64,000 nt of DNA from UBA4971 sp900019985 (GTDB lineage: Bacteria; Bacillota; SHA-98; UBA4971), in contig JBMNFG010000012.1 of NCBI GenBank assembly GCA_050949175.1, forward strand, positions 1-64,000. The letters are read 5' to 3'. The notes under the pieces were generated by a model. It had not been told where the DNA came from and ran no database searches. It was given only the letters and a program-made list of their open reading frames with translations. Shown piece by piece: positions 42,377-50,672 of the stretch; the stretch's first letter is position 1, and every line of letters begins with the position of its first letter. Both the position numbers and the translations under genes were made by a program.

Positions 42377-42868
42377 TCACTCCTGACAACAAGAGCTCTT
42401 CCCGCACCCGGACTTTGAGGCAGCTTCGACTGCATTGATTATTTTGACATAGCCTGTGCATCTGCAGAGGTTGCCTGAAATCCCCCGGCGAATCTCATCC
42501 CTTGTCGGTTTGGGATTGGTATCTAGGACCGCTTTTGCAGACATTATCATCCCCGGTATGCAGAAACCGCATTGCACTGCACCTTCTTCAATGAATGCTT
42601 CCTGCAGCGTATGGAGTTCTCCGTTCATCTCCAATCCTTCTATAGTCGTGACTTTGCACCCGTCAACCTGGTATGCCAGTATTAAGCAGGAGTTTACGGG
42701 TTTGCCGTCAACAAGGACAGTGCAGCTTCCGCATTCTCCTTTGCCACAACCTTCTTTTGTGCCTGTGAGGCCCAGGTCTTCCCGGAGGAACTCCAGCAAA
42801 GTACGGGAAGCAGGGACCTCTTTTTTCACTTGCTCTCCATTGACTTCTAAAGACACCTCAACAAGCAT
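42377..42868 (-). CDS. molybdenum hydroxylase 2Fe-2S subunit (set A)
   Basis: A 163-residue small subunit. Clusters: C41, C46, C49, C61 (EGCGKGECGSCTV) and C100, C103, C135, C137 (QCGFCIPGM and CRCTGY). The tail adds an unusual Cys-rich end (GCGKSSCCQE). It is likely partner of the FAD and Mo subunits at 37430 and 34786. ATG at 42868 has AAGGTGA upstream; the frame runs 13 codons further. Confidence 0.92.
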   Translation of the reverse strand: MLVEVSLEVNGEQVKKEVPASRTLLEFLREDLGLTGTKEGCGKGECGSCTVLVDGKPVNSCLILAYQVDGCKVTTIEGLEMNGELHTLQEAFIEEGAVQCGFCIPGMIMSAKAVLDTNPKPTRDEIRRGISGNLCRCTGYVKIINAVEAASKSGCGKSSCCQE

Positions 42869-42935
42869 ATGAGTCACCTTCTCTTTAATCCGGATATCGT
42901 ACCTCAAGGAGGTTAAAAACTACTTGCCTTTCAAA

Positions 42936-44150
42936 CTACTTAATCCTGGCAGAGTACACAGCAGGGAACAGGGTATAGAACATTGCTGATTTCGTCAGAT
43001 GATCTACTCGTACCTGGTCGTCAACAGAGTGTGCGTGCCTCTCTTCAGCCGGCCCGAAACCTATTGTGGGTATGCCAAGCCTGCCCATGGTAGCTATGCC
43101 GTCGGTTGAGAACACCCACTTGCTTGTCGGGGGCATGCTGCCGAACAGGACCTCGCCGCATTCCTGTCCTGCCCGGACCAGCGGATGGTCATCCTCCAGC
43201 ACCCATGTGGGGAAGTACTTATCCCACTCAGGCACATATCCGGTCCAGCTGGGAGTGTCGTACTTCAGAAGGGTGACTTCAGCATCTTCTGCGCCGGGAA
43301 GAGACCTAATCTCTTCTATTGAAGACTCGGTTGTTTCGCCTACAGTCATGCGCCTGTCAATATAGATCGTGCACTCATCAGGCACGACGTTCAGAGAACC
43401 TGTCTTGCACTCGATGGATGTCACAGCGATGCTTCCAGGCCCCAGGAAGGGATCGTCTTTCAAGTTGCCCTGTAGCTTCTCAATTCCCTGTATGATCGGC
43501 ATAATCTTGTAGATCGCGTTTACCCCGCGCTCTGGGGCGCTGGCATGACAGGAGACTCCTTTTGTCGTTACTTTGATCTCGCAGCGTCCTCTATGGCCGC
43601 GGTTGATCGCAAGGTTTGTGCATTCTCCCAATACCACGCAGTCAGGTTTGATCCCTTGTGTAGTGATCATCTCATAGACTGCCCATCCGTCGCAGTCTTC
43701 CTCTTGGACAATTCCTGCGATATACAATGTGACGTCTTCAGGGAGAAGATCGAGTTCTTTGATGATTTTTCCTGCGTAAACCATGCATGCAATCGCTGCT
43801 TTGTTGTCGGAAGCTCCGCGCCCGTAGATTATGCCGTCTTTATACTCGCCTTCGAACGGATCGAACTTCCATGCAGTCGGGTCAGCGATAGCTACTGTGT
43901 CAATATGGGAGTCATAGAGGATCTTCTTGGGACCGCTTCCGATTGTGCCGATGACATTGCCTATGGCGTCAATCCTGACTTCATCAAACCCGACTTTCTC
44001 CATTTCTTCCTTGATTCTCTTAATGCAGTCACCTTCTTGAGAACTGAAACTGGGTATTGCGATTAGATCCCGTAAAAATGTTACGATATCATCGGTATAC
44101 TTCTCTGCAGCTTCTTTAATCTTCGCCACTTGTTCCTCGGTAAACTTCAT
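42936..44150 (-). CDS. ygeY: YgeY-family M20 metallohydrolase
   Basis: A 404-residue M20/ArgE-type dinuclear zinc hydrolase: YDSHIDTV (metal His and Asp), YGRGASDNKAAIACMVYAGK, the catalytic Glu pair in GIVQEEDCDGWA, GECTNLAINRGHRGRCEIKV and a C-terminal metal His in EERHAHSVDDQV. YgeY proteins track selenium/molybdenum hydroxylase clusters and are implicated in hydrolysing an ureido intermediate of anaerobic urate breakdown. That activity is assigned from context. It stands between the set A small subunit and the hydantoinase. Confidence 0.9.
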   Translation of the reverse strand: MKFTEEQVAKIKEAAEKYTDDIVTFLRDLIAIPSFSSQEGDCIKRIKEEMEKVGFDEVRIDAIGNVIGTIGSGPKKILYDSHIDTVAIADPTAWKFDPFEGEYKDGIIYGRGASDNKAAIACMVYAGKIIKELDLLPEDVTLYIAGIVQEEDCDGWAVYEMITTQGIKPDCVVLGECTNLAINRGHRGRCEIKVTTKGVSCHASAPERGVNAIYKIMPIIQGIEKLQGNLKDDPFLGPGSIAVTSIECKTGSLNVVPDECTIYIDRRMTVGETTESSIEEIRSLPGAEDAEVTLLKYDTPSWTGYVPEWDKYFPTWVLEDDHPLVRAGQECGEVLFGSMPPTSKWVFSTDGIATMGRLGIPTIGFGPAEERHAHSVDDQVRVDHLTKSAMFYTLFPAVYSARIK

Positions 44151-44214
44151 TCGGCGTCCTCCTTCACACGTAATCGTAAAATGCCAAACCTATCAGCGTA
44201 CCCTAAGGTTTTGT

Positions 44215-45606
44215 TTAACGACAGTCATTGTTCATACCTAACGGCCCTTTCGAAGCAACAAACCTGCCACTCCCCGGGGCTCCGAGGAATTTCCCGTTGT
44301 CGTATGCTATCTCACCTCTGAGAAAGACAGTAGACGGGTATCCCTTAACTGTCATTCCTTCGTAAGGTGAATAATCGGCCTTGGAATGATGCGAAGAAGA
44401 ACTGATGGTCTTTTCAAGATCCGGGTCGAAGATAACAATATCTGCATCTGCGCCTTCGGCGATTACACCTTTCTTCGGATAAAGCCCGAACAACCTTGCC
44501 GGGCGGTACGAGAGCATCCTAACAAGCTCAGAAAGGGGCATTCCTCGCTGCACCACCCCTTCGTGATGGATAAGGGGGAGCAAGGTTTCGACACCCGGGA
44601 TTCCCGGGAGCGTGTCAAAGCAGGAAGTGCCTTTAGCCTTCTGCTTGCGGGTAAAGCTGCAATGGTCAGTTGCAATGACATCAAATTCGCCCTTAAGTAT
44701 CCCTTTCCAGAGGACATCTTTGTCACGAGGCCCCCGGAGTGGGGGAGTCATGATGAACTCCCGTGCGTCATCTCTCTTGTATAAGCCGGAATCCAAAACC
44801 AAGTAGTGAGGCGCTGTTTCAGCGTAGACTGTATATCCGGATCTCCTTGCCGCTTTCACCGCCCGTAGGCCCGGCTCGCTGGATACATGGACGAAATAAA
44901 CAGGGATTCCTGCTTCACCAAGTATGGTAGATGTAGTTGTAATGGCTAGCTCTTCTGCGGCCGCCGGCCTTGATACGGCGTGGAAGGAAGGAGCTGTCAT
45001 ACCTTTTGATTTCAATTGCGCTTCAATGTTTTCGATGAGGTTATTGTCTTCAGCATGGACTGTTATGAGAATCCCTGCTCGGTGAGCTGCTTTTGCAACC
45101 CGGGCAAAGTCATCCCTTTCAAGGAGGTATCCTGCGGATCTGTATGTGGTAAAGAGCTTTACAGCACCTACGCCGAGGCCGAGGAGGTCTTCCATTTCTT
45201 TTTCGATATTGTCCGTAGCCTTTGTAACAGTCATGTGCAAGGCGAAATCTGCAAAGACATGGGGTTTCGCCTCATCGATACGCACTTGGGCTGCTTCTCG
45301 CAAAGTCATGCCTTGGAGTTGGTCTGCGAAATCGATAACGGTCGTGACCCCGCCGCATATTGCGGCTTTTGTTCCTGAAGCAAAGTCATCTGCTGTGACT
45401 GTGCCGCGGGAGCGTAGAGCGAAGTGGGTATGAGCGTCAATGACTCCTGGAAGGACGTATTTCCCTGTGGCATCCAGAGTGATCCTTTCGGCAGATTCGG
45501 GCAAATCCTTTCCTATGGCCGAGATCCGTTGATCATCAATGGATACGTCCGCTCGGACTTCGCCGCTTTCTGTTATTACGGTACCACCTTTAATAAGGTA
45601 ACCCAC
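44215..45606 (-). CDS. hydA: D-hydantoinase/dihydropyrimidinase
   Basis: A cyclic amidohydrolase of about 463 residues. Metal site: GVIDAHTHFALRSRG, the carboxylated Lys in GVGAVKLFTTY, HAEDNNLIENIE, YFVHVSS and ATDHCSFTRKQK. It opens cyclic ureides such as hydantoin, dihydrouracil or a purine-derived imidazolone. The start is taken as GTG 45606 because AAGGTGG lies 8 nt upstream; an ATG seven codons earlier has no site. It fits between ring reduction/hydroxylation and YgeY plus carbamate kinase. Confidence 0.92.
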   Translation of the reverse strand: MGYLIKGGTVITESGEVRADVSIDDQRISAIGKDLPESAERITLDATGKYVLPGVIDAHTHFALRSRGTVTADDFASGTKAAICGGVTTVIDFADQLQGMTLREAAQVRIDEAKPHVFADFALHMTVTKATDNIEKEMEDLLGLGVGAVKLFTTYRSAGYLLERDDFARVAKAAHRAGILITVHAEDNNLIENIEAQLKSKGMTAPSFHAVSRPAAAEELAITTTSTILGEAGIPVYFVHVSSEPGLRAVKAARRSGYTVYAETAPHYLVLDSGLYKRDDAREFIMTPPLRGPRDKDVLWKGILKGEFDVIATDHCSFTRKQKAKGTSCFDTLPGIPGVETLLPLIHHEGVVQRGMPLSELVRMLSYRPARLFGLYPKKGVIAEGADADIVIFDPDLEKTISSSSHHSKADYSPYEGMTVKGYPSTVFLRGEIAYDNGKFLGAPGSGRFVASKGPLGMNNDCR

Positions 45607-45677
45607 GATGTTGCCCACCTTTTGCATAGCGTTTATCGAGGTATAGCGTTTCAGGCAACTTTCACCGGTCGTGTGTG

Positions 45678-46613
45678 CTACAAGGTGATTCTCGTTCCCG
45701 TCTTGCCTTCCAGAGCATCAAGACTCCTGGTGAGGGATGCAATTATCGAAGTCTTTCTGCGGGAGGCAAAGTCGATAGCAGCTTGGACCTTCGGCCCCAT
45801 ACTGCCTGCTCCGAATTGTCCTTCATCCATATACTTTTTGGCTTCTTCAACGGTTATTGCATCAAGGTATGTCTCAGAAGGGGTGCGGTAATTTATTGCT
45901 ACTTTTTCAACGTCTGTAAGGATCATGAGGATGTCGGCGTCGATGTCCATTGCCAGCTTCGAACTGGCAAGGTCCTTGTCTATCACAGCTTCGATTCCGT
46001 GTAGCGTGTTGCCTTTTTGAATGACAGGTATTCCTCCGCCGCCTGCAGCGATTACTACTGCGCCTTCTCGGATTAGGGCGCTGATGGAGAACTTCTCCAC
46101 GATTTCTACAGGAAGAGGTGAAGGCACCACCTTGCGCCAGCCTCTGCCTGAGTCTTCTTTCCACGTTTCTCCTCTTTCTTTTGCATACCGCTTCGCTTCT
46201 TCTTCTGTGTAGAAAGGCCCTATGGGTTTGGTGGGGTTTTGGAATGCAGGATCATTTTCATCGACTATTACCTGAGTGAGGACAGTGACGACAGGGGTGT
46301 TCAGGCCCTCTTTTGCCAATTCGTTTCGGAGCGACTGCTGAATCATGTATCCTATGAGCCCTTGGCTCTTCGCACCGCAGACGTCCAGAGGCATGGCAGG
46401 GACAAGGTCTTGTGAATGCAAATTCTGGATTAATATGTTTCCGACCTGCGGCCCGTTGCCATGGGTTACTACTACGCGGTAACCCTGTTTGACCATTCGG
46501 GCAATACTTTCACATGTAGCTTTGACATTGGCAAATTGGTCTTCGGCCGTTCCTTTCTGGCCGGGTCGTAAGATAGCGTTGCCGCCCAGCGCTACGACAA
46601 TTGTTTCTTTCAC
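45678..46613 (-). CDS. arcC: carbamate kinase
   Basis: A 311-residue amino-acid-kinase-family enzyme: IVVALGGNAILRPGQKGTAE, VVTHGNGPQVGNILIQN, AAGGGGIPVIQKGN, VIDKDLASSKLAMDIDADIL and GSMGPKVQAAIDFAS. It makes ATP from carbamoyl phosphate and releases NH3 and CO2, the likely energy-yielding step of ureide breakdown (E. coli yqeA is the counterpart). GTG at 46613 is chosen because GAGGGGG lies about 10 nt upstream; the frame starts 7 codons earlier. A carbamoyltransferase (YgeW type) that would supply carbamoyl phosphate is not in this window. Confidence 0.94.
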   Translation of the reverse strand: MKETIVVALGGNAILRPGQKGTAEDQFANVKATCESIARMVKQGYRVVVTHGNGPQVGNILIQNLHSQDLVPAMPLDVCGAKSQGLIGYMIQQSLRNELAKEGLNTPVVTVLTQVIVDENDPAFQNPTKPIGPFYTEEEAKRYAKERGETWKEDSGRGWRKVVPSPLPVEIVEKFSISALIREGAVVIAAGGGGIPVIQKGNTLHGIEAVIDKDLASSKLAMDIDADILMILTDVEKVAINYRTPSETYLDAITVEEAKKYMDEGQFGAGSMGPKVQAAIDFASRRKTSIIASLTRSLDALEGKTGTRITL

Positions 46614-46722
46614 TAATATGATCCCCCTCTTCATCCTTCCATCAACTTTTCACTCCTCAAAAACCTCGTCTTTGTACTGCTTCTATCTGTTGACATGTAG
46701 AGTACAGTGGCTATATCGTTCG

Positions 46723-47259
46723 CTAGAAGGATGGCGGTGTAATTGCAGATATGAAAACTAGGCCTTCCTCACCTACGCTTGTGATCTTGTGGGGAATTGC
46801 ACAGTAATAATAAATGCTGTCGCCTTTTTTCAAGCGAAATACCTCTTCGCCGATTTGGATCTCCATCTCTCCCTGAAGGACTACTGTACACTCCTCACCC
46901 GGATGACCAAGTGGTTCTTCACAGGTGGATGTGTTAGGTTCAAGGGTAGCCATCATCATCTCCATTTGCCTGTTAAGGTCCGGAGTCAAAAGCTCAAACA
47001 TCAAATGAGAGTGGGGGAACCTAAGAACTTTGCGATTCTCAGCTCTTACAACCGGACTGTATTCTTCAGTGTCCAGCAGAAAATAGAATATGGGAACATC
47101 AAGAGCCTTTGCGATTTTGCGTAAAGATGTGATAGACGGTTCTGTTACATCCCGTTCAACCTGACTGAGGAAGCTAGCTGTCAATCCGGTCAGAGCAGAG
47201 AGTTGGCTAAGGCTTTTACCTCGCTCTTTACGTTTTGCACGTATTCTTTGACCCAGCAA
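46723..47259 (-). CDS. XRE-cupin transcription regulator
   Basis: A 178-residue protein with an N-terminal HTH (LGQRIRAKRKERGKSLSQLS, FLSQVERDVTEPSITSLRKI) and a C-terminal cupin (GEECTVVLQGEMEIQIGEEV, DSIYYYCAIPHKITSVGEEG). This PuuR-like family senses small metabolites and usually represses a neighbouring catabolic operon. The TTG start uses AAGGAGG, which is also the end of the upstream PLP-enzyme gene, so the two are coupled. The 109-nt gap to arcC is one of the longest in the block. Confidence 0.9.
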   Translation of the reverse strand: MLGQRIRAKRKERGKSLSQLSALTGLTASFLSQVERDVTEPSITSLRKIAKALDVPIFYFLLDTEEYSPVVRAENRKVLRFPHSHLMFELLTPDLNRQMEMMMATLEPNTSTCEEPLGHPGEECTVVLQGEMEIQIGEEVFRLKKGDSIYYYCAIPHKITSVGEEGLVFISAITPPSF

Positions 47260-47262
47260 GTT

Positions 47263-48522
47263 TCATTCCTCCTTGAGTAGATCCGGTGCTTTCGTCCTGA
47301 GGTTATTTTCCAGCTCCTCGAGGGATGGGAGCACTTCGATAGGTTCAGGAGCTGCTTTTTCGGCGTTTACAATATCTTTTAATCCGTTTCCTGTTGCTAT
47401 TACTACTATGGACTCTTCCGGATTTATATAGCCTTCCTTGAGAGCTGCTTTGAGGCCTGCAAGGCCTGCAGCTCCGGCAGGTTCGGTAAACACTCCAGTT
47501 GTTCTACCGAGGAGAGGCATAGCCTTTAGGATTTCCTCATCAGGCACGGCAACCATCGTGCCGTTGGAAAATTCAACAGCATTCAGCGCTTTTATGGGGT
47601 TGCGCGGCACACCCACTGCGATGCTGTCTGCAAGCGTGTTCTCTTCTGACGGCTCAAAAGGCCTGTTCTCGAAGAAGGCCTTAACCAGCGGTTGACATCC
47701 TTCTGCCTGAACTCCGAGGATCTTCGGGATGCGGGGGATAAGGCCTGTTGAATAGAGATCATAGAATCCTTTATATACGCCGCCTATGGTGCATCCGTCT
47801 CCGACAGCCACAACTACCCAATCCGGGACTTCCCAGTTCAGTTGCTCGCATATCTCAAAGCTTACGGTTTTCTTGCCTTCAAGGAGGTACGGGTTTATGG
47901 CTGCATTACGATTATACCATCCCCACCTGCTAATGGCTTGTGCTGAGAGGGTGAATGCATCGTGGTAAGACCCTTCAACTGATACGACTGTGGCACCGTA
48001 AATCAAGAGCTGTACGAGTTTGCCTCTGGGTGCTCGCCGGGGAACGAAAATGACGGAGCGAAGGCCGATTGATGCTGCGCATCCTGCAAGGGATGAAGCA
48101 GCATTGCCTGTTGATGCACATGCAACTATCCGCCTTCCTTCAGCATGCGCCCGTGTGGCAGCTATGGCTGAGGCCCTGTCTTTCATTGATGCAGTGGGGT
48201 TTACTCCTTCGTCTTTTATATAGAGGGATTTTGCGCCGATTTCAGATGCCAGTATTTTAGCTTCGTAGAGGGGGGTCCAGCCTACGCGGAGAGGCGGCCG
48301 TGTCCAGTCAGGCTCTACAGGGAGAAAAGGCATGTACCGCCACATTGACATCTCTTTGCTTTCCTCGATTGACTGCTTGTTTACTCTGCTTGCTATCTTA
48401 TCGTAGTCGTAGATGACATCGAGGATTCCTTTGCCGCCGCAGCTTGGGCATGTAAAGAGATCGTGTTTCTCTTTGTAGGTTGACTTACATGTGATACACT
48501 TTAGATGCTTTACATAGCTCAA
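47263..48522 (-). CDS. threonine synthase-like PLP enzyme with zinc ribbon
   Basis: A 419-residue fold-type II PLP enzyme. A Cys4 ribbon (C9, C12, C25, C28) opens the protein, the PLP Lys is K114 (NPTASMKDRASA), and ACASTGNAASSLAGCAA and GDGCTIGGVYKGFYD follow. By sequence it is ThrC-like. As first gene of a purine-type block it occupies the role that YgeX (diaminopropionate ammonia-lyase, same fold) has in E. coli, so a lyase function is a reasonable alternative. TTG start after GGAGGG. Confidence 0.82.
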   Translation of the reverse strand: MSYVKHLKCITCKSTYKEKHDLFTCPSCGGKGILDVIYDYDKIASRVNKQSIEESKEMSMWRYMPFLPVEPDWTRPPLRVGWTPLYEAKILASEIGAKSLYIKDEGVNPTASMKDRASAIAATRAHAEGRRIVACASTGNAASSLAGCAASIGLRSVIFVPRRAPRGKLVQLLIYGATVVSVEGSYHDAFTLSAQAISRWGWYNRNAAINPYLLEGKKTVSFEICEQLNWEVPDWVVVAVGDGCTIGGVYKGFYDLYSTGLIPRIPKILGVQAEGCQPLVKAFFENRPFEPSEENTLADSIAVGVPRNPIKALNAVEFSNGTMVAVPDEEILKAMPLLGRTTGVFTEPAGAAGLAGLKAALKEGYINPEESIVVIATGNGLKDIVNAEKAAPEPIEVLPSLEELENNLRTKAPDLLKEE

Positions 48523-48564
48523 TCAAGACCCTCCGCATCGTAGAAGGGTGTTGGTCAAATATGT

Positions 48565-48584
48565 AGCAAGACTGAATTCTTGCT
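48565..48584. promoter_or_regulatory. inverted repeat, candidate operator of the catabolic block
   Basis: AGCAAGA (48565-48571) and TCTTGCT (48578-48584) form a perfect 7-bp dyad about 45 bp before the ThrC-like start. It could be bound by the XRE-cupin protein or form an mRNA hairpin. Only the symmetry is seen. Confidence 0.35.
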
Positions 48585-48667
48585 ATAGATATTCAACTCG
48601 TATAGAAAGAATCCTCCTTTGGGCGGACAAAATCGTGGCATAGGATAAGGGATTTGTCGTACAAACA

Positions 48668-48698
48668 AGGATTTTAGGAATTGCAGGCGAATGTACAA
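48668..48698. promoter_or_regulatory. overlapping divergent promoter candidates
   Basis: On + AGGATTT (48668-48674) is followed after 14 nt by GAAT (48689-48692), the same geometry as the spoVG sigma-H site, about 90 bp before the LuxR-type gene. On - TTGTAC (48698-48693), 16 bp and TAAAAT (48676-48671) could drive the catabolic block. The two would exclude each other sterically. Confidence 0.4.
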
Positions 48699-48788
48699 TA
48701 ATCTTTACGGAGTACAGATCGCAGCTCTTAATCGAACCGTCTGTTAACGAATCTTAGTAGCAATTAAGGGACTTCGAGTGGTGAAGAT

Positions 48789-50375
48789 GTGGTAGTTGAA
48801 GCTTACCAGCGGGTCATAAATGGGCATGGACTTCTTTCCGCCTTGTTAGGCCTGTTTTTCTCCTGGTTGCTGAGTTTTCCCGTTTTCGGATCCTACATAT
48901 ATGCTTTTCCTGAAGTCGATGCGGTGAATAATGCGGGTGTTAGGGCCTCGTTTGCACTGTTCTATGGCTTGGGGCTGCTGGGATACGGTATTTGGGGCAG
49001 GCGCTTTCTTGTTGATAGGAGATACAGGGCCGCTTGCGAAGAGGTGATGGGTCCGGCTGACAATACTACAGGTGAAGGCACTATTGATACTGTTGTGATG
49101 AGTGCCTCTTGTATTGTCTGCTTCGGGCTGGCAGTGGCTTTTGCGCATCTCCCTTACGGGATTTGGCCGTGGCTGGTGCGTGCCTTAGGCCTTGTATCAG
49201 GCGTGTTTACTGTGACTTGTGCCAGTGAGATGGCAAGGACCGTTCCCCGGGACGAGCTGGGTCGAGCGTTTGCGCTTTCCATGGCAATAGCTAATACCGC
49301 TTTCTATATTCATGGCGCTTTTCTTGTTCGCCTGGGGCTATCTCTTACCTTATATATAAGCTCACTTTGGCTTCTTCTTTCGTTTCTTGCTGTCCGTCAG
49401 TACGGCCTGAGGCTTCCGCGTACATGTCCCGGGAAGAGGCCGGATTATGCCAAGGCGACTTCTGGAGAGAGACATCGCTTCCATCGCTTTTTCATATCCT
49501 TGGCTGTGGTGTTGGCATCTACCTCTGTAATACTAGGATTCGCCCATGGAGCCATATTTCCCAATCTGAATACTGTCGGTGACTTCGCTCGCTTCTATAG
49601 TGTTGTGCCATATATTCTTACGTGTCTTCTTTGTGGTTGGATAGCAGACTATGCAGGAAGACTCAAGGTAGCCAATATGGGTTTTGTGTGGCTTGGGTTA
49701 TCCATGCCTTTACTTTCACTCGTGCCTCTACACAGTATCCCCGGATATATGATTGCACAAACTCTTATACAAGGCGGTTACGCCTGCATCCATGTCTTTC
49801 TTTGGGTGAGCCTCTCTGACCTTGCTTCCTTGGATCGCACAAGCCTGTACTATGGAATCGGCCTCGGCCTGAATGTCTGGCTGATGTCTTTCGGTGAGTT
49901 TTTCGTGGCGAGATTCTTACCCATAGGTGAGGTTGGTTTCAGCAACATATCGTTAGTGGCAGCTTTGATTCTGTTCCTCGGAATCATCGGATTGATGAAG
50001 CTCGAGGAGACTTTGACGTATAGGGAAGCTCTACCTGAATCTGCTTATCCTGAACCTACACCTGCTCCTGAACTGTCGAGCAACCCCGGGCAACCGTATC
50101 AGATGGACACCGCTATTGACGATTACGTCTTGGATCTTTTAGCAGCTGAATACTCTTTGACCCCCCGGGAGCTGGAGGTTATTGAGCTGCTTCTGGAAGG
50201 AATGAAAAACGACGAGATCCAGGAGAAGCTGTTTATTTCACAAGGTACACTCAAGACGCATCTCAGGCATATCTTCCGAAAACTCGACGTGCAAAACAGA
50301 AAGGAACTCCTCGTCAGTTTTACGCGCTTTCTTGTATCTTCCAACGGAGCCCGTAAGAATGCAGAGCCCCGGTGA
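48789..50375 (+). CDS. membrane-bound LuxR-type regulator with 12-TM (MFS-like) N-terminus
   Basis: A 528-residue protein. About twelve hydrophobic helices fill residues 14-415 (for example LLSALLGLFFSWLLSFPVFG and ISLVAALILFLGIIGLMKL). A short linker (418-440) leads to a C-terminal LuxR/GerE HTH: YSLTPRELEVIELLLEGMKN, then DEIQEKLFISQGTLKTHLRH. Such one-component regulators are common in Eggerthella-type bacteria next to molybdoenzyme clusters and probably sense a ligand in or across the membrane. It is divergent from the 18-gene block, sharing a 266-bp gap, which makes it a strong candidate regulator. GTG start, modest ribosome site. Confidence 0.88.
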   Translation: MVVEAYQRVINGHGLLSALLGLFFSWLLSFPVFGSYIYAFPEVDAVNNAGVRASFALFYGLGLLGYGIWGRRFLVDRRYRAACEEVMGPADNTTGEGTIDTVVMSASCIVCFGLAVAFAHLPYGIWPWLVRALGLVSGVFTVTCASEMARTVPRDELGRAFALSMAIANTAFYIHGAFLVRLGLSLTLYISSLWLLLSFLAVRQYGLRLPRTCPGKRPDYAKATSGERHRFHRFFISLAVVLASTSVILGFAHGAIFPNLNTVGDFARFYSVVPYILTCLLCGWIADYAGRLKVANMGFVWLGLSMPLLSLVPLHSIPGYMIAQTLIQGGYACIHVFLWVSLSDLASLDRTSLYYGIGLGLNVWLMSFGEFFVARFLPIGEVGFSNISLVAALILFLGIIGLMKLEETLTYREALPESAYPEPTPAPELSSNPGQPYQMDTAIDDYVLDLLAAEYSLTPRELEVIELLLEGMKNDEIQEKLFISQGTLKTHLRHIFRKLDVQNRKELLVSFTRFLVSSNGARKNAEPR

Positions 50376-50672
50376 TTTCGCTCATTAGGTAAAGCAGTAC
50401 ACCTGATATCATCCCTAAGGATGATGGCAGCGGAAAGATCTTGCGACAAAACTGATTGCCAGAGTGTTTTATTGAGTATCATCCCAAGGGACGATTGATC
50501 TTTGCAGCCTATGGCTGCATTCTTGTTCTGGAGGCGGATAAAAGTCACAAAGCTCACGTTCTACTCTTTTATTCTATTTTTCCTTGGTTTCGGTATCCTG
50601 GAATTGTATCGGCGAGAGTGCGGACAAAAACATTTCCTAAACATTTGAAGCTTACGTTGAGGAGGCAGTGGT
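50376..50672. other. gap with small hairpins before the barrel genes
   Basis: No gene is seen. ATCATCC-CTAA-GGATGAT near 50410-50430 follows the LuxR-type gene and could be a weak terminator. GCAGCC-TAT-GGCTGC near 50506-50520 is a second small hairpin. Confidence 0.35.

Noticed and set aside
28628..48522. Selenocysteine-containing hydroxylases
   Set aside because: YgeY and MocA types often track selenium-dependent enzymes, but no in-frame TGA interrupts any gene of the block and no SECIS-like context was apparent.
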